Part shown: positions 22,982-35,600 of the stretch, piece by piece
Layout of the letters: every line of letters starts with the position of its first letter
Position numbering within the stretch: the first letter of the stretch is position 1
Source of the DNA: Chamaecrista fasciculata
Taxonomy: Eukaryota; Streptophyta; Magnoliopsida; Fabales; Fabaceae
Assembly (NCBI GenBank): GCA_003254925.1
Contig: QANZ01013120.1
Span: forward strand, 88,887 to 152,886
DNA length: 64,000 bases
Direction of reading: 5' to 3'
The notes under the pieces: model-generated
Databases searched by the model: none
What the model saw: the letters and a program-made list of their open reading frames with translations, nothing else
What the model was told of the DNA's origin: nothing
Program-made: the position numbers and the translations under genes

Positions 22982-23794
22982 CTTTTCCTACTCTGTTGAT
23001 GCCTGGTCCATTAAATGAGTAAAGTGGAAAAGACTTAATTCAACACATCAAGCAAAAGAAAATAAGCATGAAATTCTTTAAACTTCAGACCTAATATTCT
23101 AAAAATACAGTTAATATTGTCAATAATAACAAATCCTTCAGAAACATTCCAAGAAGTTCAAATCTCTGAAAGCAGTGTCAAGCTGCTTGAGATACTGAGC
23201 AATTAGCAGTAACATCAAAAGATTAAACCTAACCCACAAAACAATTAATGCAGAAAAATCCATTTAGATAATAAACCAAACCGACAACCGTATGAACTAT
23301 GAAGTCGTCAAAGCTCGAGAAAAAGAACAATGGCAGTTTCAATTACTCCTGCTACCACACATATATCTATAATAGAAAAACCCATCTTTGATTCCGAACC
23401 CAAAAGGACGAATTTAATGGTTCCCATTTCCCACGAATCAAATCCTGAAACGCACACAACTTAATCGCGAAAAAAAAAAGTTCCCCGAGAAGAACGAGCG
23501 GCATACGAAAGAATTCCGAAAATGCAAACTTAAACTCAAAAACAACAATTAAATTACGAAAATTAAAAAAGGAAACGAAAAAATTAAACCCCATTTGCGA
23601 CGAAGAAAAGCGAACGCTTAAATGGGTTTACGAATTCTGACCCCTTTTTTTTCTGATGCTAATTGAATCCAAACTAGTGGTTTGTTGAAGAAGGGATTTG
23701 ATCGCGAAGCCAAGGCAGAACAGCTCCTTCGTCGGTTGGATCTTTGTGATAAGGACGGACCTGATCTGCATCTAAAATTAAGCGAGCTTCGCAG

Positions 23795-23804
23795 ACATAT
23801 ATAG
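23795..23804 (-). promoter_or_regulatory. candidate TATA box of the WD40 gene
   Basis: On the minus strand CTATATATGT lies about 815 bases before the start codon. A 5' UTR exon followed by an intron ending in an ACCAG acceptor near 23009 would connect the two. Both the promoter and the UTR intron are inferred from position only. Confidence 0.35.
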
Positions 23805-26800
23805 TGAAACGATTACGCTTCCGTAAGTGCGTCTTTAAGTCTGTGATAATTATTAAGATATTCAGATTAAAATGCCCCAGATTCTGCTTCTTTATAATAA
23901 AAATGGGCTACTATCCAAAAAGCATGAGCTCAGATAAGGGTCACTATAAGTATAATATCGTGATATTTGTATTTGTGAAATCACCTAGCAAAATAATAGA
24001 AAAATAAGTTAATGTTAAATAGTCAATAGCATCTTGAATTTAAACTTTATTAATATTTTTAGTGACAAAAATTTGTTAATTGAAGTAATAGATATGTTAA
24101 TCTCTTTGGTTGAACCACATATGGCCGGATAATTTTTCACTTAGATTCTTTAACTAAGTGGCGGAAATTAATCAGTTTATCTTTTAGTGGAGGACCTGGA
24201 GGACCTGTAATAGAATAATTAGTCATTATTTCTTACGGAGAATACTCTTTATTTATAAAAAAAAATGCAAGAAAATGATGACACTGCGAAAATAATCTCT
24301 CTAGGTCAAGTCATGCTAAAGATTAAATTAAAAAAAAATGTTAAATAGTCATTCTGACCTAATATGAATAGACAAAATTTTATTTTTGATCTAAAATATT
24401 TTATTTATTTCACTTTAGTCCGATAAATTTATAACATATTCCAAAATGATCATACCATTATTTCAATTTTAGTTCATACTTATAGAATCAAAATAATTAT
24501 TTGACCTAAAAAATTTATTTTTTACCTACTCGACAATGTTTTTGTTGCAAAGGTAAAAACGAGTATTCTTTGTGGTTTGGCCGTTTGGCCCATCTTAAAG
24601 AGGTGAACTTTTGTAGGAATGGTGACTCTAGCATGGGCTCCAAATGTAACAATTCAGGAATTGGTAATATTAAATGTAGGGAGGAAGGAGATAAGAAATC
24701 TTACTTGAAAAGTCTATAGAAGTATTTATTGGTGAGGTATCAAGAATAGAATGATACCATCATTTTGCTTGATTGAATAACATCGTGTGAAAAGGCATGT
24801 GCCTTTGCTTGGTTCTGAGCCATGCTTCATTGATGATTTTTACTTTGTTTTTTGGTCAATAATGATGAATTTTACCGAGTGTGATGATTTTACATTACAT
24901 GTCTTTTAACTATACATTCCACGATGACTTCTGGTTTGGTTTCCACGGCGACTTCCTAGTTTGATTCTGGTTTTTTGGGTGCTTGGTGGAGTTTTGTTCT
25001 GGGTCATGTATGTCCACGACGTCGTCTCTTGTTTGCTTCTATGGTGGCTTCCAAGGCGGCATTTTATCAAATAGTTATCGTTGTTTTGAGTCTGTTGGTT
25101 GTAGCTTTAGTTGAATCTCTGGATCTATTAATTTGGCAGCTGATTGTTTTGTCAATTTGACTTACACGAGGATGGGTCTTCTTGGATGGGTTATAAAGCC
25201 CCCACCTTCGTTAGTTGATATCCAGTCTAGTGGTGCTGCTTATTTTGCTTTGTTTTCTTTTGTATTGTGATTGGTTTTGCCTTACTTTTGAATGAATTAT
25301 GTTTAAAAAAAAAAATGGTGAGATTTCTTAGTTTTATTTTTCAAACATATCAAGATATGAATGACTGATTAAATTTAAAATTAACATATTATCTTGGATT
25401 AAATCATTATTATTTGGTGGTCCGATCTTGATACAAATTTCCAAGTCTTTCTATCTCAACATTTTTTTTGTCAAATAAATTGTGTTCAAGCAATGCAACA
25501 AAAATTCTAGAAAGAATACCAAGTTAAGGCTTGAGGAGAGAGCTTCTCTTTTTTAGGTTTAAGGATTGTCACATTTCTTATTCGTTTTCTCTATTAGGAT
25601 TTTTTTTCTTTTTGGTCTTATCTTCGTTTAAGAGTGCATTATTTTCACACCGAAAATCTTCTCTTTGCTCTAGACTAATGTATTTTCTTTTGTTAAAGAA
25701 TAAGAGTTTTAATATTTTAATAAAGATTTATTAGTTTCTAATAATAGAATAATTGTTTGAAGACTCTATTTCAATATCTTCACCGCAGGAGTTAGGACGC
25801 CCACTCAAAAGAAATTTTCCCAGTCATGAGTATCTTAAACATGTGGAGGGATGAGATGACACCCAACTAATAAACGGGATTGGATCCTCTAGAATTCTTT
25901 TCCATATATTTCTTGTGGAGTTAGAAAAAAAATATGAATTTCATGAAATAAAAATATATAAAAACTATATTTTCTCTTTCTCTCTTCGTTTCTCTTCATT
26001 TATCTCTCATTCTCTACAAGAAATATAGATAAAAGAACTTTAGAGGATACATTTCCCTAATAAACACTCCAAAGAAGGGCACCTACTCTAACTAGGCACC
26101 TTGCATTACAAAAAATCTCCTACAACGTCCTTAAGCTAACGACGAAGATCTAGGTGTGCAACTTTCGATATCATTAATTCCATTAACATAGGAATTGATG
26201 CACAATCTCAACGATCTATGCATTGATGTATTGCAAGAAGTTCTATATGGGAGATTCTATTTAAGAATCCCTTCTCATATAAACACATGACAAGAATTTT
26301 GAAAGAGGTACATTCTCTAAGCTTTTTCTACCTTACAAAAAATCTCCTCGATTCATTCACTTGCAATATACTCGGCTCATAAGCTTTTCTCAAAATTAGG
26401 TAAGGTTCATGACTAAAACTTGATTTACCACTTTCTACAACAATGATATGCAACTATTTATCTATATTTTAAAAATAAAAATGCATGACAATATAATTAT
26501 TAGATAAAAAAAGTGTGTTACCTTTTAATATAATTGTTGTGATATTTTGTATAAGTTTTAGAGTTGGTTTTATCGTGATAAGAATGCAATTTTTTTATCT
26601 CTTATATATTTGAAGAGGTTTGTTATATGTGATCTTTCCATTATTATCTTTTGTTGTATTTTCAAGACAAATGTTGTCTGTTACTTATATTGGCCTTGCT
26701 AGAATATTATAATATTGTATGTAGAATTTTTGTGTCTTTCAATCAATAAAATATTTATTTTATATAAAAAAAACACAAGTAGAGAGACAAAACACAATTT

Positions 26801-27417
26801 TTAGAAAAGAGAAAACAAATCCAAAAATTTGTCCAGAGCAACATATAATTTGATCCAATAAGGAGTTTTTCTATAATCAACTTAAAATTTTTTGAGCAAA
26901 GTCCTAAATCCTAATAACATCTTGTTAAATTTAAGAAATTAAAAATCAATTGATAAGAAAATAATTCATCAATGGAAACAATAAACATAGTAACATACCC
27001 ATAAACTAAATTTTCAAGATACACAAATCTAAAAAATTAATTTAAATCTCAACAATGAAATTCTTATAAAATTTTATATAAATATTAAACATTAGCTTAG
27101 TTATCCCATAAAATAAAACATAAGCTTAGTTATAAACTTAATAGTTTTTCAAAATTAAATTTATGTTTCTTGACATAAAATAAAAATTTTGAATTAAAAA
27201 ATATAAAACATAAATTTTCAATAATTTTTTTATGCATTTACTTATTTTTTTTAATTTTGGTTATATTACATTTTGGATAATTTCATGAAAAGAAAATATA
27301 ATTCAGACTAGAAATACCAAAACAAGAGAAAAATTATTATAATATTTAATGTTCAGGCCTGTAAATTGCAATCCTCTCTGCATCTGGAAGCTAATGGAAG
27401 GGTATATAATATACTAG
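23805..27417. other. intergenic repeat-rich region
   Basis: AT-rich DNA between the divergently transcribed WD40 and SixA-like genes. It contains a LINE 3' end (24960-25315) and several worn AT-rich repeats. Short open frames near 23804-24007 and 25531-25734 have no recognisable features. I see no supported gene. Confidence 0.5.
24960..25315 (+). mobile_element. truncated LINE 3' end with poly-A tail
   Basis: The sequence from 25130 to 25268 translates, in one frame, with NLAADCFVNLTYTR followed by PPPSLVDIQ. This is the pattern seen at the end of plant LINE proteins, where an RNase H-like domain ends in an 'AADCLAN' motif and a Pro-rich tail. A short 3' UTR then ends in an A-run at 25305-25315. 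Upstream coding sequence is frameshifted. It looks like a 5'-truncated, dead LINE copy. Confidence 0.55.
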
Positions 27418-27660
27418 TTGTTAACTTAGGAAAGAAAGAGAGACTAAATAGTAAATTTTCTCTTATTTTTAATTTCATAGACTATAGTTTTAAACATAGA
27501 TTACTAGAAAGGAGTGAAGCCATATAATATAAGGGACTAAATTGTTAACTTAGTAAAGAAAGAGAGACCAAATAGTAAATTTTTTCTTATTTTTAATTTC
27601 ATAGACTATAGTTTTAAACATGGACGACCAGAAAGGGTGGAGCCATATAATATAAGATAT
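27418..27660 (+). repeat. 124-bp tandem duplication upstream of the SixA-like gene
   Basis: Unit 1 (27418-27541) and unit 2 (27542 to about 27660) both start TTGTTAACTTAG and share AAAGAAAGAGAGAC, AAATAGTAAATTTT, TTTCATAGACTATAG and GCCATATAATATAAG in the same order. They differ at a handful of positions. The array ends about 190 bases before the start codon of the phosphatase, so it lies in or next to its promoter. The GCCATATAATATAAG end also resembles the termini at 50274 and 59238, read in reverse. Confidence 0.75.
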
Positions 27661-27851
27661 AATATATATATATATAGATACAGCACAAGAAGGAAAAGAA
27701 AGATCAGTGAGAAAGATAGGTTTCATCATCCATTGTAAGCCTTACAAACCATTCCAACATAAGAGAGAGAAAGAGAGAGTTAGAGAGAGAATTAGTGCTA
27801 ATTGCTGAAAATTAAGGACACATATAGATACTGTGATTGAAGAGAAGCAGT

Positions 27852-30800
27852 ATGAATGTTTCACATTATTCTTTTTCACCAAGCATTTACCCTCATCATC
27901 ATCGTCTAAGCACCTTTCAGATTCGCAAACCTAGCCTCCGGTTTCGCGCTAAATCTTCTCTGGTGATTGAGAAACAGGACGGCCAAGTTGTCTCCGACGA
28001 GGAAACGCCGCTGCAGCCCTTATCGGACTCAGTTTCCCGCCGCCTCATTCTACTTCGACATGCCAAGAGTTCATGGGAGAATCGGTCGCTTCGTGGTATC
28101 TATTAATGGAAAAGTCTTGAAAATCTTTTTTTTTTTTTGCTTTATTATGGTGTTTAGCTTTGGGAAGTGGGGAACATTTCCATTTTGGGATTGGATGCAT
28201 AAATGTATTGCTTTCGAGTGGAATATTTTAGGAATTTCTTCAATGTTTTATTTTCTTTTCTTGTGTTTTATATCCGTGAGTTTTGGTAGGGTGCTTGACA
28301 TTAGGAAGTGGAACAATCCCAATCTTGAATTGGAAGTCAAACTTCATTGCTATTTGCTTCTAAGTACTCAGTAGAACAAGTTCTAGGTTAATGCCTTGTC
28401 CATTTTGAGCTTTGCTGAGTTTAAAGTTTCAAAGTTCAGTATGCATGTGGATTTTTAGTATTGGTACTTAGGTCTGGCATCTTACCCCTTACAGAATTTG
28501 AAACTATAAAGTATTGCTTCTAAGTAGAAAATCTGTTTTGCTGCAGATCATGACCGGCCGCTCAGTAAATCTGGGCAGTCGGATGCTGTGAAAATTTCTC
28601 GCAAGCTCCAACAGTTGGGTTGGATTCCTGAACTTATTCTGTCTAGGTTAGGATTATTGTGGCAGATGTTGTGTCACATATTATTGGGTTGACTGTTCCT
28701 GAACAATGTGCTCACATCAGCTGGGCTTTGAAGTTCTATATTAATTTCTGTTGGTGCAGTGATGCGGCGCGAACTAAGGAGACACTCAAGATAATGCAAG
28801 AACAAGTGCCTGAACTGTTAGAAGCTGAAGTTCATTTTGTTTCTAGTTTTTATTCTATTGCGGCCATGGATGGACAAACAGCGGAGCACCTTCAAAAGGT
28901 TATTTGTAAATATTCAAGGGATGAGATACTTACTATCATGTGAGTATCTTTAAACATGCTGCTTTTATAAAGTGGGTAGGTTGATTTTATTTTGTTTCTT
29001 CTCTGCTAGGTAGAGGTTGACAGTTAATGCTACACTAGAAAACTGCCTTCAGTTTTTCCTGCTAGTACACAGACAAACTATAGACGAAAAAAAAAATGAA
29101 GGGGTTTTAATCAATACAATGGATAATGGTATATTATGTACTTGTGATAATTGAGAGATCATATGCTGATGTCAAATTGGAGAGTCAAGGTAGATTTGTC
29201 ATTTCCTTTTGGGTAATGTGCTTGTTTTCATCACATTTCCAATAATAGTTCCTTCAACTATTTCAAGACTGGATTTGAAATGCTTGATTACTCACTCTGA
29301 TGGTAATTGAATGTAGCTTGACTGCCTGGCTCCTACTTAGTTTGTTGGTATCTTAATTATGTTTATATAATGAAGTCAACCAACTCAGAGAGTTCCTTTC
29401 CAAGAAAGCTCAAGGAACCCAAACTTCTTTAAGCTATTTTTTCTTTCTTTCTTTTTTTTTTTTTGGCCCAGGGATTTAGAGCTAGTTTGATATTTTACTT
29501 TGAAGAAGATACATTAACAATTCATTTTATCACATATATATATTTGATCATTGGGTGTTTTGCAGGTGTATGGGACATAATAGGGGTTGGGAAGAGGCGG
29601 CCTCAATGTTCTCTGGTGCCTCTGTAGAACTAAAGACATGTAATGCTGCACTGCTTGAGGCTACTGGGAAATCTTGGGATGAGGTTAGGTTTCATTTGCT
29701 TACACGGTGTCAGATAGTGATATGTTCTTTTGAGATACGTCACTGTCTGTCATCATATTGTTTGTGCTATTATCAATTATATTTTACTACCCATATCCAT
29801 TTATCAAGTTAAGCTTTTAGAATGTAATTAAAATGGATGACCATTGTCCTTAATAAGTAAATATTATACAGATACACTCTCAACAGGTAGTATATATACT
29901 AAATTATTTATATATTTGTCTAGTCGAAGCTTGGTTCTTTAATGAGGTAATCAAGGATCATAATGAGTCTTGTCGTATTAGGTCATTTTACAAACTAGGC
30001 AGTGTTTTCACCCACTTAAAAATCTCATGTTTGATAGATAATGAATTAACATTTTTGGAGCTTCTGTTCTCTGGATTCTATTTCAGTCTTAGTAGCCTTT
30101 TATGTAGGTTTAAGTATCGTTGTTCTTCGTCAATGAATTGCATTAGTATTTGGTTATGTATGTATCTTAGAAGCCTAACATTAATTCAGCCCTTCTACAA
30201 CAGTAACCTTAACATAGAAGAAGAGTTTTTCTGGTTTAGAATTCAGTTTCTTATGTATTTTACTCAATTCTGTGTAGGAATTTGGGGCAACAGAAAATTT
30301 GTAATTTCAATTACTCCCTACTTTTCTATATTACAAGTGCTTGTTATTATTATTCAATTGTTAAGTGAAAGTTGTTGATTTAGTATATGGAAGTTTGATG
30401 AATATTGCTATGTATAACACAAGTGTTGCAAATTCTTTAGTGGTTTCTAAATTAGACGTCAGTTAGTTATTATGATATGTATTATGACAGAACCCCTGCA
30501 GTGTATTATAGAATATGAACATAAAAGGTACCTGTATATAGGCATATAACCAAGGTACTGACTGATACAGGGTAATAAAACAGCAAAATTAAGCACTACA
30601 AAGCTAGCATTCAAGAGGCCAGCACTCTCCACAAAACCCTACCTCACTCTTCAACTTTTCTTCACAAATATCCCCCATTAACAGCCATGCGCACACCCCT
30701 AACTGTATAGACGGTTATGCCTAGTCAGCAGCCTCACCTCTCTCTTTTCCTGTCTCTATATTACGACAAACCTGAACCATAAGTTTTCCCCTTTCAAGAC

Positions 30801-31167
30801 GTTTTAACTCTTAACAGTAGATAATCAAAAACACTTGGAGCCGTTGCCCTTAATTTCAAGCAACAAGCTTCCTAAAAATACTATCTTCCTAAAACTAGTA
30901 GTGTTAGATAGTTCTAATTAGAATATAGGATAATGTCTTATGTCCTTTTGTATTTTTCTTCAGAAAGTAGATCCTAAGTATAAGCATGTATCATTGTCCG
31001 TGCTTCATAACAAGTAATATTTAGCTAAAAAAATGGAAAAAGTATTTATTCTTTTTTTCTTTTTTTTTTTCCATTAAGATTCTTATCCAACACTGTATCT
31101 ACAGGCATTTGTTTCAGCAGGATTTGGTGGATGGAAGCTACAGGGTGTAGTGAAACCAAGTAGTTAG
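27852..31167 (+). CDS. plastid-type SixA-like histidine phosphatase
   Basis: Exons 27852-28095, 28547-28646, 28760-28939, 29566-29683 and 31105-31167 are all GT-AG and in phase, giving 234 residues. Residues 1 to about 60 are rich in Ser, His, Arg and Lys and low in acid, like a chloroplast transit peptide. The catalytic core follows: RLILLRHAKSSW (R69, H70 nucleophile), DHDRPLSKSG, SSDAARTKET (R119) and MCMGHNRGW (H179). RHAKSSW rather than RHG is typical of the SixA branch of the histidine phosphatase (phosphoglycerate mutase-like) superfamily. Bacterial SixA dephosphorylates phosphohistidine proteins; the plant substrate is not known to me. Intron 4 is 1.4 kb and includes unrelated repeat-like sequence near 30480-30800. 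Confidence 0.88.
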
Positions 31168-32530
31168 CTGATCAAGAATTTCCTTATGCTGGAGTTAACC
31201 CTTAAAAAAGAGGGCCAAGTAGAATATGGGAAGCTTCTAAACTATTTTGAAGAAACCATAAGGACTCAGCCCTCTGGCCTATTCAGAGAACTTAGTGAGA
31301 CTTGGGAATAAAGCGTACTGGAGAGAAGGAAAACGAGGTTTGGTCATTAGAGCTATCTAGTTTGACAGCTAATGAATTGTTTCCATGGAGATACAAGATG
31401 ATGCATTTCAGATGCCTTCATGTGCTGTTAAGGATAATGACGTAGGTGTTCATTTAAGTGAACCCACGGTGCTCAGTGGTTGCTGCTTGAACTTTGCTTC
31501 ACTTTTTCCAAATAAAAAATTATGCTTCTGTGAGTGAACATGTGGAAACGATATCAATTATGTGTCCTACACTTCCCCACCTCCTCCTCTTTCTCTTCCA
31601 CTTTGGATTAAAAAAAAAAAGAAAATTAAGAAGATATATATCTAATTGCCAAAATGGTTTTGGTTATCAGCAATCCATTAGGTAATTGATCCCTTTAGGC
31701 CTTTACTGAGGCTGATATCGTGGTCTTAGATATGGTATTTTGAAAACATTGATCACTTCTCTTTTTTCTTTTTTGGCTATATTATTGTTATAAATGTTAT
31801 TGAACTCTCTCTTAAGTCTCCTTAAATGATCTCAAGCTTTTTGAGGATTTTAGTCTTAGAATATTCTCTAAACTCGGATCGATAAATTTGCGTGTGTGCA
31901 TTATCCAATTATTAGATCAGTAATTACTTTTCCTTTTTGGTAACTAGTTAATTATATGATTTATATTATGATGATCAGATGATGGTCAAAATCCTTTAAT
32001 CACATCTGCGTAGACTAATTTTGTCATCTACAAAAAGAAAATTGAGAACTTGAGAAGTAATTAGTAAATAGTAATAGTTAATATGTGTAAGTATTTGTTA
32101 CCCTTAAAAAGTATTGGACACCATGATTTAGTCATGGGAATATTATAGGCATCTTAAATTCTTGTATAATATATCAGCACACTTTAGTCATAAATAAATA
32201 AATAATAAAGAACCAAGCAATAGATGTTCAGCTTTGTGGCCTAGGCCACCTTAAACGATTTCCACAGGTAGTGGGAAAAATAACTAATCACTTTGAAGTG
32301 GATGAAGGAATAATATACCCTGCTCTCTTATTTTTTTATTAATCAAAACTTGCAGGCTTAATGTTTTATAGCTCAGCATCCTAATATGGTTGTGTTATGC
32401 TTCATGGGAAAGGATGTGGAAAGAGGGCTTTCAAATTTAAAAGTGAAAGTAAGATAATAGAGAATTAACAAGTGGTAAACTAACCATGTAAAAAGCCGGA
32501 TTTTTTTTAAAAAAAAATATATAATAGTTT

Positions 32531-33027
32531 AAAGGACAAAACCTCAAATTGGTCCCTTATGTATGGGGTGGATTTCAAATTGATCCCTTATCTTTCATTT
32601 GTTTCTAATTAGTCATACATATTTCTATAATTTTTCAAATTGGTCCCAAACCTACTATCAAGACACAATTTGATCTTATTTGTTAACGATCTTAATTAGA
32701 CAGAGAAATAACTCTTCAAGAGTTAGCACATAGTTTTGTATTTATCATATTCGAACTTAAAATAAGAAAGATATGATCAACTTCACTTATTTGATTGTGA
32801 AATGAGCTATCCTCTTTTTATATTCGATTTGACATTGTTTATTGATAGTCTTAAAGTACTCATAAAAAGAAACTTGTAATTCTAAATTCGTCATATTCGA
32901 ACATGAAATGAGAGAGATATAGTTACATTAATTATTTTTAGGACCAATTTAAAAAATCATGAAAATATATAGGATCTATATGAAACAACTGAAAGATAAG
33001 GGACCAATTTAAGATTTTGGCAGTTTA
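32531..33027. mobile_element. inverted-repeat element with CAAATTGGTCCC ends
   Basis: The left side carries TCAAATTGGTCCCTTATG, CCCTTATCTTTCA and ATTTTTCAAATTGGTCCC. The right side carries the reverse complements, ending GATAAGGGACCAATTTAAG. A related fragment lies at about 59445-59550. No coding sequence. It directly precedes the Harbinger-like element. Confidence 0.55.
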
Positions 33028-33847
33028 TTTAGGGTCTCTTTGGGAGCCTCCCCATCTTAATCCAATCTCATCTTAGATGTTGAGATGAGATGATGTTGTA
33101 ATGGGATGAGATGAAATGATGTATTGGTGTTTGGATGATTTGAGAGAAAAAGATGTTAAATAGGGTGTAAAATTATATAAAAGGGTATGTAATGATTGTG
33201 GTTAGGCGAAATAGGTTGTTGGATTTATTTATTTTGTATAGGGGTATAAATGGTAAGAAATAATGAAATGAAATTGAGATATTGAGATGAGATGAGATTA
33301 GATGATAGATGTTTGGTGGTGGGTTGAATGAGATGATGTTGAGATTAGATGCTCTTGGAAAGCATGAGGATGCGATATTTTTGGATGAAGGGTTTAGGGT
33401 TCATCTCATTAGATGAAATGATGGACCAAAATGAAAATAAAAATAAATTTATTTTAAGATTACAATTTGGTCCATAAGTTTAAATCGGTCCAATTAATCG
33501 ATCCCTAACATGTGTAAATGATAACTCGGGGACGTAGAAAATCCCATTCATCAATAATCGAATATATTTATAAAATTCAACAACCAAAAAATAATAAACA
33601 ATAGTTTGGGGACTAGAATGCAAATAACATGAAAATTATTATAAACATACAATTTGGTCCACAACTTTGTATCGATCCAATGAATCGGTCCATAACTAAT
33701 CTCGTAGTTTGATAAACAAAATAAGACCATAAATAGTTTTATTACTGAAACGAAACTAATCTCATAGTTTAAGGATCAGACTAGCAACAATGCTAACAAA
33801 TGGGAAGATAAAAAATTATTTTAACTCCTTTTAATTTTTACACAAAA

Positions 33848-33935
33848 NNNNNNNNNNNNNNNNNNNNNNNNNNNNNNNNNNNNNNNNNNNNNNNNNNNNN
33901 NNNNNNNNNNNNNNNNNNNNNNNNNNNNNNNNNNN
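33848..33935. other. assembly gap (88 N)
   Basis: A run of 88 undetermined bases just before the CACTTTGGTACCC element. It hides that element's left end. The true length may differ. Confidence 0.95.
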
Positions 33936-34281
33936 CCTGTGGTTTGACCCTATTTCACTTTGGTACCCTGTGGTTTGAAACTTGACACTTTGGTACCCTG
34001 TGGTATTCTCCATTAACACTTTGGTACCCTTTGGAGCTATTTTGTAATTTTAACCATAATAAATTTTACAAAAATTACATATTGACCCCAAAAAATTTTA
34101 AATTTTTCATTTTAGTCCCTATATAATATGTATCCAGGGACCTATTTGTAATTTTTTGAAAATTTTTTGGGGTCAATATGTAATTTTTGTAAAATTTGTT
34201 ATGGTTAAAATTACAAAATAGCTCCAAAGGGTACCAAAGTGTCAAGTTTCAAATCACAGGGTACCAAAGTGTAATTTACCC
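33936..34281. mobile_element. long-TIR element (second copy), nested in the Harbinger-like element
   Basis: The right end ends AAAGTGTAATTTACCC, the reverse complement of the left end seen at 17845. The left arm from 33936 and the right arm (about 34150-34281) are inverted repeats around a short centre containing TTAGTCCCTATATAATATG. The same arm matches 17865-18028. The left terminus lies in the N run. A TA-dinucleotide run follows at 34282-34321. Confidence 0.7.
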
Positions 34282-34289
34282 TATATATA

Positions 34290-34320
<31 letters not shown>

Positions 34321-35600
34321 TTGAGAGAGAGATGTGTGTGTGAAGGAGAAAGAGAGGTGTAGGTGAAAAAAGAAAAAAAATTGATAAGAAATGATAGATA
34401 GAGAGAAAATTATAAGTGTAATAAATAAGGGTATGTAAAATTACTATTTTGCCTAATTGTTTTTTTTTTTATATTTGTATTAGAGTATAGGTAATTATAG
34501 GTATATGAGTAGAGTTTAATTTAGTAAATGTAAAGAGAAAATGAAATGATGTTGTGGATGAGATGATGATGTGAATGAGATGAGATGAGATGAAGGCTCC
34601 AACAAACACCAACCATTACTGTTCATCAAATCCTAAGATGAGATGATGATTGAATGAGATGAAATTAAGATTTATGTGCTCCCAAGACCCTTATATGTAC
34701 ATTTGTTATCAAATTTTTTAACGGTAAAGGGTACATATGCTGTGCAGTTTTTTATATTTTTTTCTATCATATTAGTCAACAAGATATATTTATTGCATGT
34801 ATACTATATTTAATAATAAACTTACTTGATGACACATTCAAATGAATTTTATCAGGCCATTTATTTTATCAAATCTTATTAATATTAATTATGCATAAAT
34901 GACTAATTTAAGATTGGTCTACGTAGTAAATAATTTGATATTTATTTAAATAAAATATCAAATTTAAAACTTTGTAAATATAACTATTTATATTGATATA
35001 CTCTCTCATTATAACCAATTATACAATACAGGTCACAGATAATAATGTAGATAAAAAAAATATTAAATAGTACTTAATTAGCTATGTAAAAAAAAATTTG
35101 GTATATAACAATAGTATGTCAATAGAAAAATCAAAATATTTAATGTAATAATAAAAATCAATCACGCATTTTCTAAATATAAAAAGTAAATAAAGCTAGA
35201 GGATCAACACAACAAATCTTATTTAGAAAGTAATAAAAGTCATGTAAAAAAAAAAGAAATTAATCCTTAAAGAAACTAATTACTTTAGCATTTAGTCATT
35301 TACTATATTACTATATTTATCTCAACAATTTATTTTCATAATATTTAATTTATTTTATCACAACCAGCTGGGCCACTATGGTAAAAAAATGTCATCTCCT
35401 CAAAACCAACTTGAAATTGATTTATCCAAAAAAGATATTTTAAAAATACAATCCTGCAATATCCAAGTCTTGTCTCTAATCTCTAATATATATGTTAAAA
35501 AGGAAAAAAAACTTCATAATGAATAAAAAACTAAAAAGTATAAACAAAAAAACGTTTTTTTAGGTGAAAAGCAATATATATTTTCATGAGTCACAGATAG

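Larger units (their letters stand above)
33032..34690. mobile_element. PIF/Harbinger-like element with TTA target duplication (1659 bp)
   Basis: The left end is GGGTCTCTTTGGGAGC and the right end GTGCTCCCAAGACCC, which is its reverse complement with few mismatches. TTA precedes the element (33029-33031) and follows it (34691-34693). Terminal GGG(T/C)CTNTTTGG and a 3-bp TTA duplication are PIF/Harbinger signatures. The inside is rich in GAGATGAGATGA repeats and has no visible transposase. A separate long-TIR element is inserted within it. Confidence 0.7.
31168..35600. other. intergenic region with nested DNA transposons
   Basis: The first part probably contains the phosphatase 3' UTR. Beyond it lie an inverted-repeat element (32531-33027), a Harbinger-like element (33032-34690) with another element and an assembly gap inside, and AT-rich DNA from 34700 to 35600. 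No supported gene. Confidence 0.5.
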
